From positions 10,314,837 to 10,378,836 of the forward strand of contig NC_091147.1 in NCBI RefSeq assembly GCF_041381155.1: a DNA stretch of 64,000 bases, written 5' to 3'. Position 1 is the first letter of the stretch. Every line of letters begins with the position of its first letter. A program made the position numbers and the translations under genes. The notes under the pieces were generated by a model. The model saw nothing but the letters and a program-made list of their open reading frames with translations. It was not told the origin of the DNA and made no database searches. This DNA comes from Argopecten irradians. Taxonomy: Eukaryota; Mollusca; Bivalvia; Pectinida; Pectinidae. Shown one piece after another: positions 1 to 13,200 of this stretch.

Positions 1-882
1 GACCCCTAATTGGATGTTGTCAGATCCTCTTATCAAACGAAGTGATAATAAGGATTTGTATTTTAATCAAATTGCACGTGTTTTATTGCCATACAACTTC
101 ACTTCTTATTTGCTAATACCTTCCTATGGCATGATACATCGTCTGCAAAATGTCAAATCATGTGCTATTTGCGTAACACCACTGATGTGTCAATCATAAA
201 ATATTTCTTAATATGTGTTTGTTTTCAGTAGTTGTTGAGCCACAAATAGGTAAATATAACTTCTGAACGCCAAAAATGATTTTTATTTTATTAGCGCTGA
301 GACCGTACCGTATATTGATATCATATATTATACGACGCCTTCATAATTATTTGGATAGAAAGGATATGGCTATTATACCCGAGGAAGATGTAGTAAAAAC
401 CGACGTTTGCCACGGATTTTACAATAATATGTGACACTGAAGGTTGAAAAATCCTATCCTTTCTATTGACAAATGAAACAGTTTAGTAATTTTGTCTCGT
501 GCCACGACGTTATTATTCATTCATATTGTAGTCTTGCGGTTTTGTAAGAAAACTACGGCTGCAAAAATATTCTCCAAACATATGAAATGCAGGACGCTTT
601 TAACGTAAATCCTACTTTTAAAATTAGCGTTAGAATTCTACCGTGAAATCAGTTGTTTTGAAAACATCGTACTGGCACGATGTTGCATTGTATGGTTAGC
701 TATGTAATACAGTCTCAGACGACATTATTTTATTGCATGATATAAACCAGTATTACACTCGTAGGTTTGAAAGCATCTCATACTGTATAGCGCTTTCATA
801 CGAGGTGATTATTTCATTAAAACCCCGCGAAATATAACCGCTATACACTATTGACCATGACCGTATAAATTTAAAACCTTAC
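1..882. other. Last intron in window, no exon seen
   Basis: This AT-rich sequence should be intron downstream of Ig domain 3. No phase-1 exon with Ig or tail features is visible on the minus strand. It contains the decayed foldback repeat at 350-478. Confidence 0.5.
350..478. repeat. Decayed foldback repeat
   Basis: Two imperfect inverted arms (ATAGAAAGGATATGG at the left, its complement CCTATCCTTTCTAT at the right) surround the centre CCGACGTTTGCCACGG. The centre is a close variant of the 16-mer CCGAGGCTTGCCGAGG in the foldbacks at 16755 and 57871, and the adjoining GATGTAGTAAAAACCG resembles ATGTAGTAAAATCCG of the latter. Confidence 0.6.
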
Positions 883-1221
883 TGTATATATCAAACGTCA
901 TGTTCGTTGTGAGAGGGCTCGAGGTTCCAGTAGCTGTACATATGTACTCCCCACGGTCCTCACAGTTCAGGGTGGACAAGGTCAAGGTGACAGAGAGCGA
1001 TGAATCGTCTGCCGTGTGTACGTAGGTCGCCCTTGGTGATAAAGGTTGGTCGGCAGTCTCGCCTTTGTCCAGACTAAATATGGTAGTAGCAGACGTTGAT
1101 CCTGTCGTTTGTCTGGTCACCAGAACGTTTGACCAGCCTGGGGCGTTTCGTACATTACAGCCAATGACAATATCTGTACTCCCGACCTCCTCCCTCCTAT
1201 CATATGCATTGAACGCTATGT
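883..1221 (-). CDS. Exon 9: Ig-like domain 3
   Basis: This phase 1-1 exon runs from CACCTTCAG to ATATACA/gtaagg. It holds the Ig hallmarks: Cys in DIVIGCNVRNAPGWSNV with a following Trp, and the C-terminal LSTLNCEDRGEYICTATG, close to the usual D-x-G-x-Y-x-C. The donor at its end implies a further exon beyond position 883; I found none in 1-882. Confidence 0.78.
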
Positions 1222-4200
1222 CTGAAGGTGAAATTAAATTAATTTTTTTTTATTTTGTTCTGGAAATGTCATTGTAAAATCATAAAATTATCTATAAAAG
1301 AAATCCAATAGACTAAGCGAAACGTATAAATCATGCATGTCTTTATCGCAAACTCCAAAGCATTTATTTTTTTGGTTGTTATGATGTTATTTCTTATATT
1401 AATAATTTATGCTACAAATTGTCTAGATTGTTCAACCAGTCATAATGATGTATTCTGCACACTGACATAAGACGATTTATTGCCAAATAGAAAAACAGAG
1501 TCTTTGTAATGGTATTATAAAAACAAATACTCACCAGCTTTTTTCACGACAATCACTTGTGCTGTAGAACTAGCTGACGAACCGGTAAGTGCTGAATTGT
1601 TGGCAACACACTTAGCCTCGGTTCCATTAAACTGTAATGTCGGAGTAAATGTGTACGTCACTGTTCGGTTTACCGTACAATTGGAGGTCACACTTCCGTC
1701 CGTAATAGTCGGGGTCACTGTATTGAACTGCGTGAACTCTGACCCGCCGGGTGACTTTACATACAGGGAAAGCGTTCCAGTTCCCGCGGGAAGAACCCCA
1801 ACACAGGATATTGCGCTAACTGCACCTTCACTGTATGACGATGCTGCTACCAATGTACTCGTAGGATGAGCTGTCAAAAACAGAAAGAAAAATCTTGAAT
1901 ATTTTAATCGTTACAGAAATATTTCAAAATCTTCAGATTCTTAATATGTATTGGAATTTGGAGACACTGTATCGTTGATAGTAGAGGCAACAAGATGAAA
2001 TCATAGTTGGACAGACAATATCATTACCTCCCCCCGTCAGTTAGGGAACTACACCGAAGCAGGCGTAACGGTACATGATCACAAAGGTAATTACATTTCA
2101 GATAATAGTATTAGAATACACTTTTCGTAACCTTTATGTTTATCATAAGTATTAATTCCTTACCTGTCAGAGCGAGAACAGCCGTGTCTGTAAAGTTTTC
2201 GCGTGTTTGTGACACCAATGTACACGTAAATATGCCCTTATCATTACAATGGGATGATTGGCCATCTAAGGTAACGTTCAGAGAAGCAGCCGTTGAGGAC
2301 CTGTCTCCAGAAGCAGCAAACGTGCTAGGCGCGTGTTCTAGTACCGTGCCAGTGTAAGGAAGGGTAGCGATTGGCCCTCTGACGTCAGAAGAGAGAACCA
2401 ATGATGTCCAGTTGTCTGGTAGGTTATTGACGATGCACGTCATCGCCAGAGGCTGATAGACCAAAGCTGTCACGTCGTTCATCGTAATTACTGTAATCAA
2501 GAATGAGGAGATGCTGCATAATTAAATAACACTTCATGTAATTTTAGGGAAAACAAGCTGTTAGATACTCCACAGAATGATGCTATCGACATACATTTTA
2601 TAATGTAAGACATCTTATCACAGCAGTGTGTGTTTTTTATGTAAGGTGGGGTCATCTGCCTGATCACGTGTGTTCACCTGACAGATTCATGATTCATAAT
2701 TCTTTTCATTCGATGTCAATATTACAGGTTTTTTATAACTTTTCTAACCATTGAATAAGTATTAGTCGATATCAATATATATCGATATCAATATATATCT
2801 TAAAATCCTTTGTTTAAGTTTCAGTATCAAGTGCACGTCTCACCTGGTGGAACGAACATCGTTGTTGTAATAGCTGGTGTAGTGGATGTTGATTCTGTCG
2901 TTGTAATAGTCGGAGTGGTGGTAGTGGTTTGAGTGGTAGTTGTGTTTGGAGTGGTAGTTGTGTCTAAAGGTGTAGTTGTGTTTGTTGGAGTAGTGGTTGT
3001 GATTGAAGTGGTTGTTGCCGTTGAAGAGGTAGTTATTGTTGTTGGTATGGTTGTTGTTGGTGTGGTAATTGTTGGTGTGGTAGTTGTGGTTGCTGTTGGT
3101 GTGGTAATTGTTGGTGTGGTAATTGTTGGTGTGGTAGTTATTGGTGTGGTAGTTGTTGGTGTGGTAACTGTTGGTGTGGTAGTTGTTGGTGTGGTAACTG
3201 TTGGTGTGGTTGTTGTTGGAGTGGTTGTTGTTGGAGTGGTAGTTATTTCTGTGGTAGTTGTTGGTGTGGTAGTTGTTGGTGCGGTAGTTGTTGGTGTGGT
3301 AGTTGTTGGTGTGGTAACTGTTGGTGTGGTAGTTGTTGGAGTGGTAGTTGTTGGTGTGGTAGTTGTTGGTGTGGTAGTTGTTGTTGGTGTGGTAGTTGTT
3401 GGTGTGGTAGTTGTTGGTGTGGTAGTTGTTGGTGTGGTAATGTTGGTGTGGTAGTTGTTGGGTGGTAGTTGTTGGTGTGGTAGTTGTTGGTGTGGTAACT
3501 GTTGGTGTGGTAGTTTTTGGAGTGGTAGTTGTTGGAGTGGTAGTTGTTGGTGTGTTAGTTGTTGGTGCGGTAGTTGTTGGTGTGGTAGTTATTTCTGTGG
3601 TAGTTGTTGGTATGGTTGGTGTTGGTATGGTTGTAGTTGGAGTGGTTGTTGTTGGTATGGTTGTAGTTAGAGTGGTTTTTGTTGGTGTGGTAGTTGTTGG
3701 TGTGGTTGTTGTTGGTGTGGTTGTTGTTTGTATGGTTGTTGTTGGTGTGGTAATTGTTGGTGTGGTAGTTGTGATTGTTGTGGGAGTAGTTGTTGTTGGT
3801 GTGGTAGTTATTGGTGTGGTAGTTGTTGGAGTGGTAGTTGTTGGTGTGGTAACTGTTGGGTGTGTAGTTGGTTGGAGTGGTAGTTGTTGGAGTGGTATTG
3901 TTGGTGTGTTAGTTGTTGGTGCGGTAGTTGTTGGTGTGGTAGTTTTTCTGTGGTAGTTGTTGGTATGGTTGGTGTTGGTATGGTTGTAGTTGAGTGGTTG
4001 TTGTTGGTATGGTTGTAGTTAGAGTGTTTTTGTTGGTGTGGTAGTTGTTGGTGTGGTTGTTGTTGGTGTGGTTGTTGTTTGTATGGTTGTTGTTGGTGTG
4101 GTAATTGTTGGTGTGGTAGTTGTGATTGTTGTGGGAGTAGTTGTTGTTGGTGTGGTAGTTATTGGTGTGGTGTTGTTGGTGTGGTTGTTGTTGGTGTTGG

Positions 4201-7200
4201 TGTTGTTGGTATGGTTGTTATTGGTGTGGAAATTGTTGGTGTGGTAATTGTTGGTGCGGTAGTTGTTGGAGTGGGTGTTGTTGGTGTGGTTGTTGTTGGT
4301 GTGGTAGTTGTGATTGTTGTTGGAGCAGTTGTTGTTGGAGTGGATGTTGACGGTGTGGTTGTAGTTTGGAGTGGTTGTTGTTGGTGTGGTTGTTGTTGGA
4401 GTGGTTGTTGTTGGAGTGGTAGTTATTGGTGTGGTATTTGTGGTAATTGTTGATGTGGTTGTTGTTGGTGTGGTTGTTGGTGGTGTGGTTGTTATTGGTG
4501 TGGTAATTATCGGTGCAGTAGTTGTGGTAATTGTTGGTGTGGTTGTTGTTGGTGTGGTTGTTGTTGGTGTGGTAGTTGTAGGTGTGGTTGTTGTTGGTGT
4601 GGTTGTTGTTGGTGTGGTAGTTGTTGGTGTGGTAGTTGTTGGAGTTGTAGTTGTTGTTGTTGTTGGAGTGGTGGTTATTGTTGGAGTGGTAGTTCTAGTT
4701 GTTGAAATGGTTGTTGTAGTTTGATTTATGTTTGTAGTTGGAGTGCTGGTTGTGGCTGTTGGAGTGGTAGTTGTGGTTGGTGGAGTTGTAGTTGTGGTTG
4801 AAGTGATAATTGTAGTTTTTGGAGTGGTTGTTGTAGTTGGTGTAGCAGTTGTGGTCGGAGTGGTAGTTGTGCTAACTGGAGTGGTTGTTGTAGTTTGAGT
4901 GGTTGGTGTTGTTGGAGTAGTTGTGGTTTGAGTTGCAGCTGTTGTTGGAATGGTGGTTGTTGATGAAGTGATTGTTGTTGTTGGAGTTGTGGTTGTAGTT
5001 GGAATGGTAGTTGTGGTTGAAGTTGTAGTTTGTGTTGGAGTGGAAGTTGTGGTTGCTGTCGTTGGAGAAGTAGTTGTTGAAGATGTTGCTGCTGTCGATG
5101 TCATCCTGGTACTAGCCGTTGTTGTGATATCTGTACCATTCGTTGTTGTCGAATCCATAGTATTTGTTGTTGTTGTATCCATGCTATTTGTAATTTTTGT
5201 ATCCATGATAGTTGTAGTTGTATCCATGTTATTTGTTGTTGTTGTATCCATGACAGTTGCAGTTGTATCCATGGTATTTGTTGTTGTTGTATCCATGGTA
5301 TTTGTTGTTGTTGTATCCATGACAGTTGTAGTTGTATCCATGGTATTTGTTGTTGTTGTATCCATGACAGTTGTAGTTGTATCCATGCTATTTGTTGTTG
5401 TTGCATCCATGGCAGTTGTAGTTGTATCCATGGTGTTTGTTGTGGTATCCTTGGTAGTAGTTGGTGGGGCTGTCGTTGCTGTGTTAGCCATTGTAGTGTT
5501 TTGTTGGGTTGTCGTTGTTGTGGTACCCATGGTTCTTGTCGCCTGGGTAGTTGTCGTCGTAGTTGTAGTTATAATTGGTGTAAATGTTACCACAACAATG
5601 GCTTCCACAGTTATCGTTAGGTTGCCTATGGTAATAGAAGGTTCGGTTGAGGTCCCGGCAACCAGAACTGTATCTAGGATTTCCTTAAACGTGACGTCTG
5701 TTATCCCAGATGTGTCACCAGTGACCGTTATCACAAAGATCACAATTATACTCCCAGACCTTGGAACAAAGTAGCAGGTATACATATAAATGTAGCGCCG
5801 CGTTATCTCATCATTATTTCATGTTCTAATGAAAAACACAACGATGTAAATAAATGTCTGATGTTGATATACGGTGTACAAGACGAGAAATTTATATACA
5901 TGTATTTTTATCATAATAAAGTTTTCTAAGCAATTTATTTACCAAAATGCCACATATATTTTTTACTAATTGTGTAGCATTATCATTGCATACAAACTCG
6001 GCGTGTATTTCTGTAGTAAAATAACAAAAACGATTGACAGTAAAGTGTCGTTATTAAGATACACGATAAACATTTCTTTAGGGTACCTACCTCAAACTAT
6101 CCACTTTACACTTTGGATCCATATTCTTCACTGCACTTTGATCGTTATTGTAGACGGCAAGCATCTTAAAAGGTAAATAACTTAACATCATATGGACATA
6201 TTCCCCTAAGAACCATTCCATTAGGTTGAGGTATTTGGTTTAGAAAAATTCTGGGTGCATTGATTTCGAATTTGGTCCAGTTCCAATTTACCTCAAGTTT
6301 AAGGATATGCTCTGGTGAAAAGCCCATATTTTCTGATGACTAACCTTTTTTTCTAATATAGATTTTTTAAATAGGTATTCATACCGGAGTTAAAATATAA
6401 TAATTAAACAATAATATGTTGGTGTACTTGATTTCGAGCTATAATGAATCAAAGCAAGCAATTTGACATAAATCGTGATTTTACCGTTTTCTTTAGGAAA
6501 ATATAAACACTTCAAATCAATTCATTATTCTTGCTCAGAACAGCTGTATATATTACCCATACCCCCTAAATTTTGAAGATGAAAATACTTTTAAAACCAT
6601 TATAAAAATAGGTGTCAGTGTGCTTGATTTGTGTCCTGTTACAAAATTTGTTAGTTTTTGCTTGAAATTGAAATCACTTTATCTTCAATAAAATGTCAAA
6701 AAATAAAACCAATAGGTTATGATTCCAACGTTAAATGCTTATCATTTTCATCATCTTGAATCTAAAAAAAAAGATTTAAAGCTAAAATTAACATGATATA
6801 TCTAGAAATGTTGTAGCACCGCCGAACCAAGTAAAAATATTGTAGTGAAAAAGTGTGAAATTTCACCTCTTTACTAACTGTAAGATATGCACCTTTTCAA
6901 AATGGCCACCAAATGGGTTATTTCTTAGAATTTGTGTATAAAGAATTCTACAAGCAATAGAAGATTATTTTGACATATATTCTATATGTTGACTTGACAA
7001 TAAGTTATTGAAAATCACATAAACTCTTTGATTAATGCTGAAACGAGACTTCAACGAGACTTCAACGAGACTTACACCTCACCAGAGCAGATCCTTAAGG
7101 AAATTTGTAGCTTACAATTTCCCATAGGAAAATATTACAGACGTTGAGAAAAGTTAACTGAAGATTTAAATTTGCAGTTTTGCCTTGTTATTATAGAGAT

Positions 7201-10200
7201 AAAAACTAATAAAGGATGAGGGCAAACATATTCTGAGCCTTTAAACGCCCTATCTATAATGGATACATTCATGCTATTGGTATTCATTAGCCTTCTAGCA
7301 TTTATTACCCTAGTATTATCAACAATACCTAATATAGGGCAAAGAAGTAATTCAAACGGTGTGGACAATACCTAACAGCAATACCTAATGCATATATCGT
7401 TTATAATACCATGTGGTAGAGTATGTTTTCATGTTGAGAAATCCAGATTTATAAAAGAAACTTGTATTTCAATCTTTATTTTTAAAAGTCAGAACAATCG
7501 GCAAACATCCACTACTTAATTTGTTAAGATATTGGCAAAAAATGCAATTGCATTATAAAGTGACCAAGGTACCAATAATGACACAACTTTGTTTTATAAT
7601 TTCTACAGATTCTATAAACATTATCCATTTGTTCTGAATTGTTACATAATCATATCACGAACGAGACTTTTAACCTAAAATTATGAAAATAATTTATTGT
7701 GTTGTGTAACAGACACTCTATGACAAAGTAAATACATGTCAGCTGAAGCCTTACCTGGGTGCAGAAATCTTCCTCAAATGCCTGTCGTTCTGTAGAGTTA
7801 GCTTGACTAAGTGCATCAGTAAGTGTTGTGTTTAATGTCACCTCTAGTTTGGCCTCACCTATACATAGTTAAATATCTGTATCACAGGTAAGTGGAACAA
7901 TGGAATCACACATCAGTAATAGCATGCTGTATATTTTAGTAATTACTAATACAAACAGAAGTTTATAACTCGGTGACTGTTCAATTTCATCATACATGGT
8001 CATATTCTTTAATAATAAAAATAATTACAGACTAGAATAACAAAATACATGTAACACTGTATACCAAATTTCTGTGTTATTTTTTTGCGTTATTCACTTT
8101 CTCTGTTAACTAAAGTCGTGAAAAATTAATCAAGGCTTTTAGGTTTTACCTCGGTTTTATTGAAATATATTTAAACCACATGTAATCAGTTAACATTAAC
8201 CCTAAAGAACCTAATTTGAAACACAATCGCGATATTCAGTAGCAACGAAAAATTCATATTATTATGCAACAATTATTATAATAATCATAACTATATTAAA
8301 CAGAAATCCCAATACAACTGTTTGCAAAGACAATAGTGTACTTGCCTCCAACTGGTTTAGAATCAGTCGCTGAAAGAAAACCATGAACAGATAAATAAAT
8401 GACACAACAGAAATAAAACCCATACAATATTTAACTGAAACTTCTCATTGAAACAGACTTATGTTATTTGAATGCAATATCATGTACTAATGCTACAAAA
8501 TGGCATCAAACATCAATAGATAACTGAATTGTGATTAAATAATATTATACTATAGTTACTTTGGTTATAATTTCGAGGCTAATAAAAGAAGACATTTATT
8601 CCTAGATTAAACCTTTTTTTTATCATAATGATAATTAAATATTTTCCGCGTTCCGGAGTATAGCGGAAAATAATTGTCCTGTAGGTTCGTTATTCGGATA
8701 TTTTCGTAAGGCTATCGTTATCCAATGTAAGTCCGGCACGTTACGCGCGTGCAAGGATGGGCAAGTGTTCGTGGACCCGTGAGGTGTTTTTTTGTTTTTG
8801 TTTTTTTTTTCCATTTTAGCCGTGGACGTCTTAGCGTTCATAATAACAAAATGGACCCGACAATCGTAGAATAGAAAATTCAAGACAGGATATCGGCTTC
8901 CCAGCACGATATCTTAGGTCAACATAAATCCTTATTAACAAACAAACTGGACAGTTTTAGGTACGAGATAGGTGAATACTAAAGAATATTATCAGAAAGT
9001 TTGTATTCTGAGATACTAATTTGGAGCGTAGTATATTTAGGACGTTCAAGTTTACACCACTGCAAAACTGTATTCACTAATAAAAATATTGAGTACGATT
9101 AAAATCGCATCAACTACGTTTAAAAACTGTATTCACAAACAACATTTAGTACGTTTGAAAACTGCATTCACTATCTGTTAAAAACTGCATCCACTAACAA
9201 CATTTACTACGATTGAAAACTTCAGTCACCATAGATCAAAACTCTATTTACTTCTGTTAAAAACTGTATTTGCCAATGTTAAAAAATGCATGCACGTCTT
9301 AAAAAAATAAACTATATTCACTACATACATTTTAAAAACCCAATTCATCAATTTTAAAACTGCATGCGCCATAATTATATTCACTACATATATGTACACA
9401 CCAACACAAAATTATTTACTCACAAGCATGGACTAAAATATTGAATGGAACACATTCTTTAGTATGATAATAATTTCAAAAATGATAAAGGTGTTTTTGA
9501 ATAATATATAATAATGAAAAATAATGTATTCACTATTTAAAGACTGAAATCACTTACTGTTTTAAAACTGCATTTGCTACTGTTAAAAAATCTGGGATTT
9601 AAATTTAATAAACATGCATAGTAATCCAAATCGCATTGTTATCCAAACAGATTACTTTTTTTGTATTTATTTTAAGGAATTTAACCTTAAAGCTTAAAGA
9701 TGCTCCACCGCCGACAGGGTATAAATGATACTCATCATTTGAACAATATTTGGTGTTTAATCGTGTATGTATATGTCTAATTAACACAAAAAATAATATA
9801 AAATAATTTATTTTGCCTTTGGTGCATGCGCAATCAGTACATCATTCCACATAGGATATAGTGCCACGGAATTTTTTTGATATTTTTAACTTGAAGTAAA
9901 ATTAGAAGCTCAACCTTTTCAACGGTGGTAATGGTATAAAGTAAATAACTTTTGTAACTGAAGAAAATTACTAAATCGTCTGCTGCTGTTTTTGATTGTG
10001 AAAAAATACCATTTGTCATCAGTGGAGCATCTTTAACAATTTGAATGTACTTTGTACCATTTGATACAGTTTTTTTCACGTAATTACCTCTGATTAATCA
10101 ATATGAAATGTATTAATTCGTTGGTCATACCTGAGGGAGCCGTTACAAACACGAAGACCACGGCTATGGCCACGCCCACACAGGCCAGTAGGCTGACGAC

Positions 10201-13200
10201 CAGGAGAATGAGGGGGAGTCGGTGGACATTGAACCGTCTAGGACGGGAATCCTTCCTGTGGGGTAAAGGTCCATAGTCGTTAGAACGATTGTGGCTAAAC
10301 GCATCGGAACCCTGTCCGAGTTTGCAGCGTAGCGGAAGAACCTGAACAATAAAAAAAGTTGCATCGGGTTAGAGTTTTAGCGTTTTATCCTTTTACAGTC
10401 CTTGTGATAGCCAGGGTCCTGTAATAAAATATTTTTGGTGGAGGAATGCCGGAGTACCTGGAGAGAAATCCCCAACCAGTGGTCACTACTTGGAAAATAT
10501 CCCTCATCGAACTACCGACCGAGAGGTGGAGGGCTTGTGGTAATATGTCGAGACATCTTAACCACTTGACCAATGGCCTCAAATGTTGAATCAGATAAAC
10601 TTCTAAAGATTGGAAGAATCTGTAAAAAAATGTTAGTAAGGGTCAACTTAACTTCCGGAATCATGAGATCAAATATTGTTAAAATGATTTTTTGTACAAG
10701 TTATCGCCACGAGGTGTTCTATTATTCAGTGTTTGTTCAACGTACTTATTTTACATTCACTGCAACTGAATAATGTGACATTAATTTGGTATTAAGGTTG
10801 TGTTGATATTACCAGTAAATGATCTATTATTATTCTGTGTCTTATCTAATATTGTGACAAAGGTTTTCAGTACAGAAGATAATAAAAATTAAACTTAATT
10901 CAATATAACAATAAAGGTAAACAGGAAAAGCAACACCCGTAAGTTAAATAGATTCATTACCAAAATTTTACAACTGCTTGATTTTGTTTACTTAATACAA
11001 TTAAACTACACTTAAATACAAGCTTTCGTACATCCAATGAATGCATAATTGTTTAGAATGACAACCGCATTGCACTGCTATGTATACAATGTCAGCAAGT
11101 CTATTACCGACGTTAAAACACTTTTTAGCAGATTTTGCTCACGATAGATAAACATCTCGACTTTTTTGTTCCTTTTACTATTAAATATCAGAAAAATCTA
11201 AAACTGTCACAACAATTTATTTTACCTCAGTGTTTACTCTCCTGTAGTAATATGACCGAAACGATCGGTAACAATGTATGTGCGTGTCTTAGACATTCCA
11301 GAACGTATTCGGTAGACTGCTCGGTATTTTTTGTGATTTTTGTTTTCCAACAAAATGCATTGAGTTGGAATAATCTACATTTTTCGTAAACGACAACTAT
11401 TATTTAAATTCTTCAGATGCCGTAACAAATGTACCGATTTCGCCTTCCGGTTGAAGGTGTCTCGTAAGCCTTTATGTTAAAGGCTGGGTGTCAATTTTAA
11501 TTTTGAATATTTTGTACAGTACTTTGTTGTTTTATGTAAATTTGCATGTGACACTTTAACAAAATAAATTGTTTTGTGTTGTATTGGTATTATATTGCGG
11601 ATATCACAATTCACAGAACATCAGTTATCTTAGGTATCTTTATGCAATTCATTGGTAGTGAGGAAGTTGATAACATCTAATCATGTGGACGACCACACTA
11701 CCTTCCCCACTGTCATTTAAATTTTTTTTTATCATTTATCCAGCATTAAACGGTTCATTGCAATTATCATTAAACTTATGCAACAAATGGTAGAATTTAT
11801 AATTCACTAGATGTGGTTGTGATATTCTAAATCGTTAATAGTTACTACTGGCCATGTAGATATAAAAGATTTATTATTTAACTATGCTAGTCTGTTAAAA
11901 CGATCTGTGATATAATGCACGTACAATACGCACATAATTATCAAATATAGTAATTCGTTAATTCATCTATAACAGAATGTTAAAACGATATGCGAGTCTG
12001 TCCATTGATTACGTTTTTGTCACTTCCTAGATGAAGTTACCCGATTCTTCAGATTATATATGATATCAGACACTTATAATAATTATAATACAACATACAA
12101 TTCAATTAATACGATATACATGTAAGAGATTGATAATACAATACAAAATTTTGTGAATACCAAATATTTAAAGTTTTTCATCAAATCTAGTTATTATATT
12201 ACAATCTCTCTGTCTGGTATATGCTCGAAACCCATTGTCCTATAAACCAATTGCTTTGTACAGAAAGTTAAAAAAAAATGACTTAAAATCCTAAGTCTAA
12301 ATATACATGTAACTACATTGTAAGTGAGGAACGTAACTAGCGAATGTTAAGAAGAGTAAGACAGGAGTGGTGGAATGTTATGTAAATTTACGATAACACC
12401 CCTGCCGACCATTGTTTGTGAGGACCAATACAAGACGACCAGGAAGTACAGATGTGTGTGTTATTGCAATGTGATAGTATTATTCATTAACTTCATTATG
12501 TACTTTGTCATTAAGCCTAGTCATCCGTTTACTTGTTTTTTAAAACGCCTAAAACTGAAATTGCTTCACTAGTTTTCTCCTTGGTTTGGAAACTCTCAGT
12601 TAGCCGTGCGAGAATAATGCCCAAATCCACAAATACCAGTATAAAACATTTTGAAATTGTTCTTTCTGTGGTTTATCAAAGCGTTTATTCTGATATGAAA
12701 CTAACAAGTCTTAAAGAAATCACGGTGTGTATTTAACACGACTCCACTTGAATACAAATAGAGGTTTGCCCTTCGCATTATGTACGAATAATAATAGGGC
12801 ACGAAGAAAGCTACCCGTTAAACTACAATGAGATATATATAATTAGTGTTTATGGATGTTTCACACGTATGCAGGTTGGATGCATAAGTAATGAAATATA
12901 AAGTTTAATTTAAGTATGACAATGACACATGATCGTATTTGTTCTGATAAATGGATATGATTCATTCAACTGCATATCAAATTTATCAAAAATCGTTTTA
13001 GACATAAAATTCATTTTAAACACTAAAGCCTAAAATATGTGCATAAAATATAAAAATCAATCATACGATTTTCAGAAAGCTTTGCTCTATCAGGTTTTAA
13101 TTTGTTATGAACTTTATGCCTCTCACTTAGAAGTAAAATGTAACCGGGAAATAATGCTGTGTCATCGGTGTCATCATCTTATTTTAAAACTTGACATACC

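Noticed and set aside
2933-4724. Several long plus-strand frames rich in Val and Gly
   Set aside because: They are the complementary reading of the 15-bp Thr/Pro mucin repeat; their boundaries follow the repeat and they lack start context or any domain.
5101-5406. Minus-strand Gln/Trp/Ile-rich frame
   Set aside because: It is the 24-nt MDTTTT repeat read one base out of frame within the mucin exon.
8636-8907. Minus-strand 90-codon frame in the mucin gene intron
   Set aside because: It has no similarity, includes a Lys/Asn run from the poly-T tract, and is not phase-compatible as an exon; kept only as an unclassified insert.
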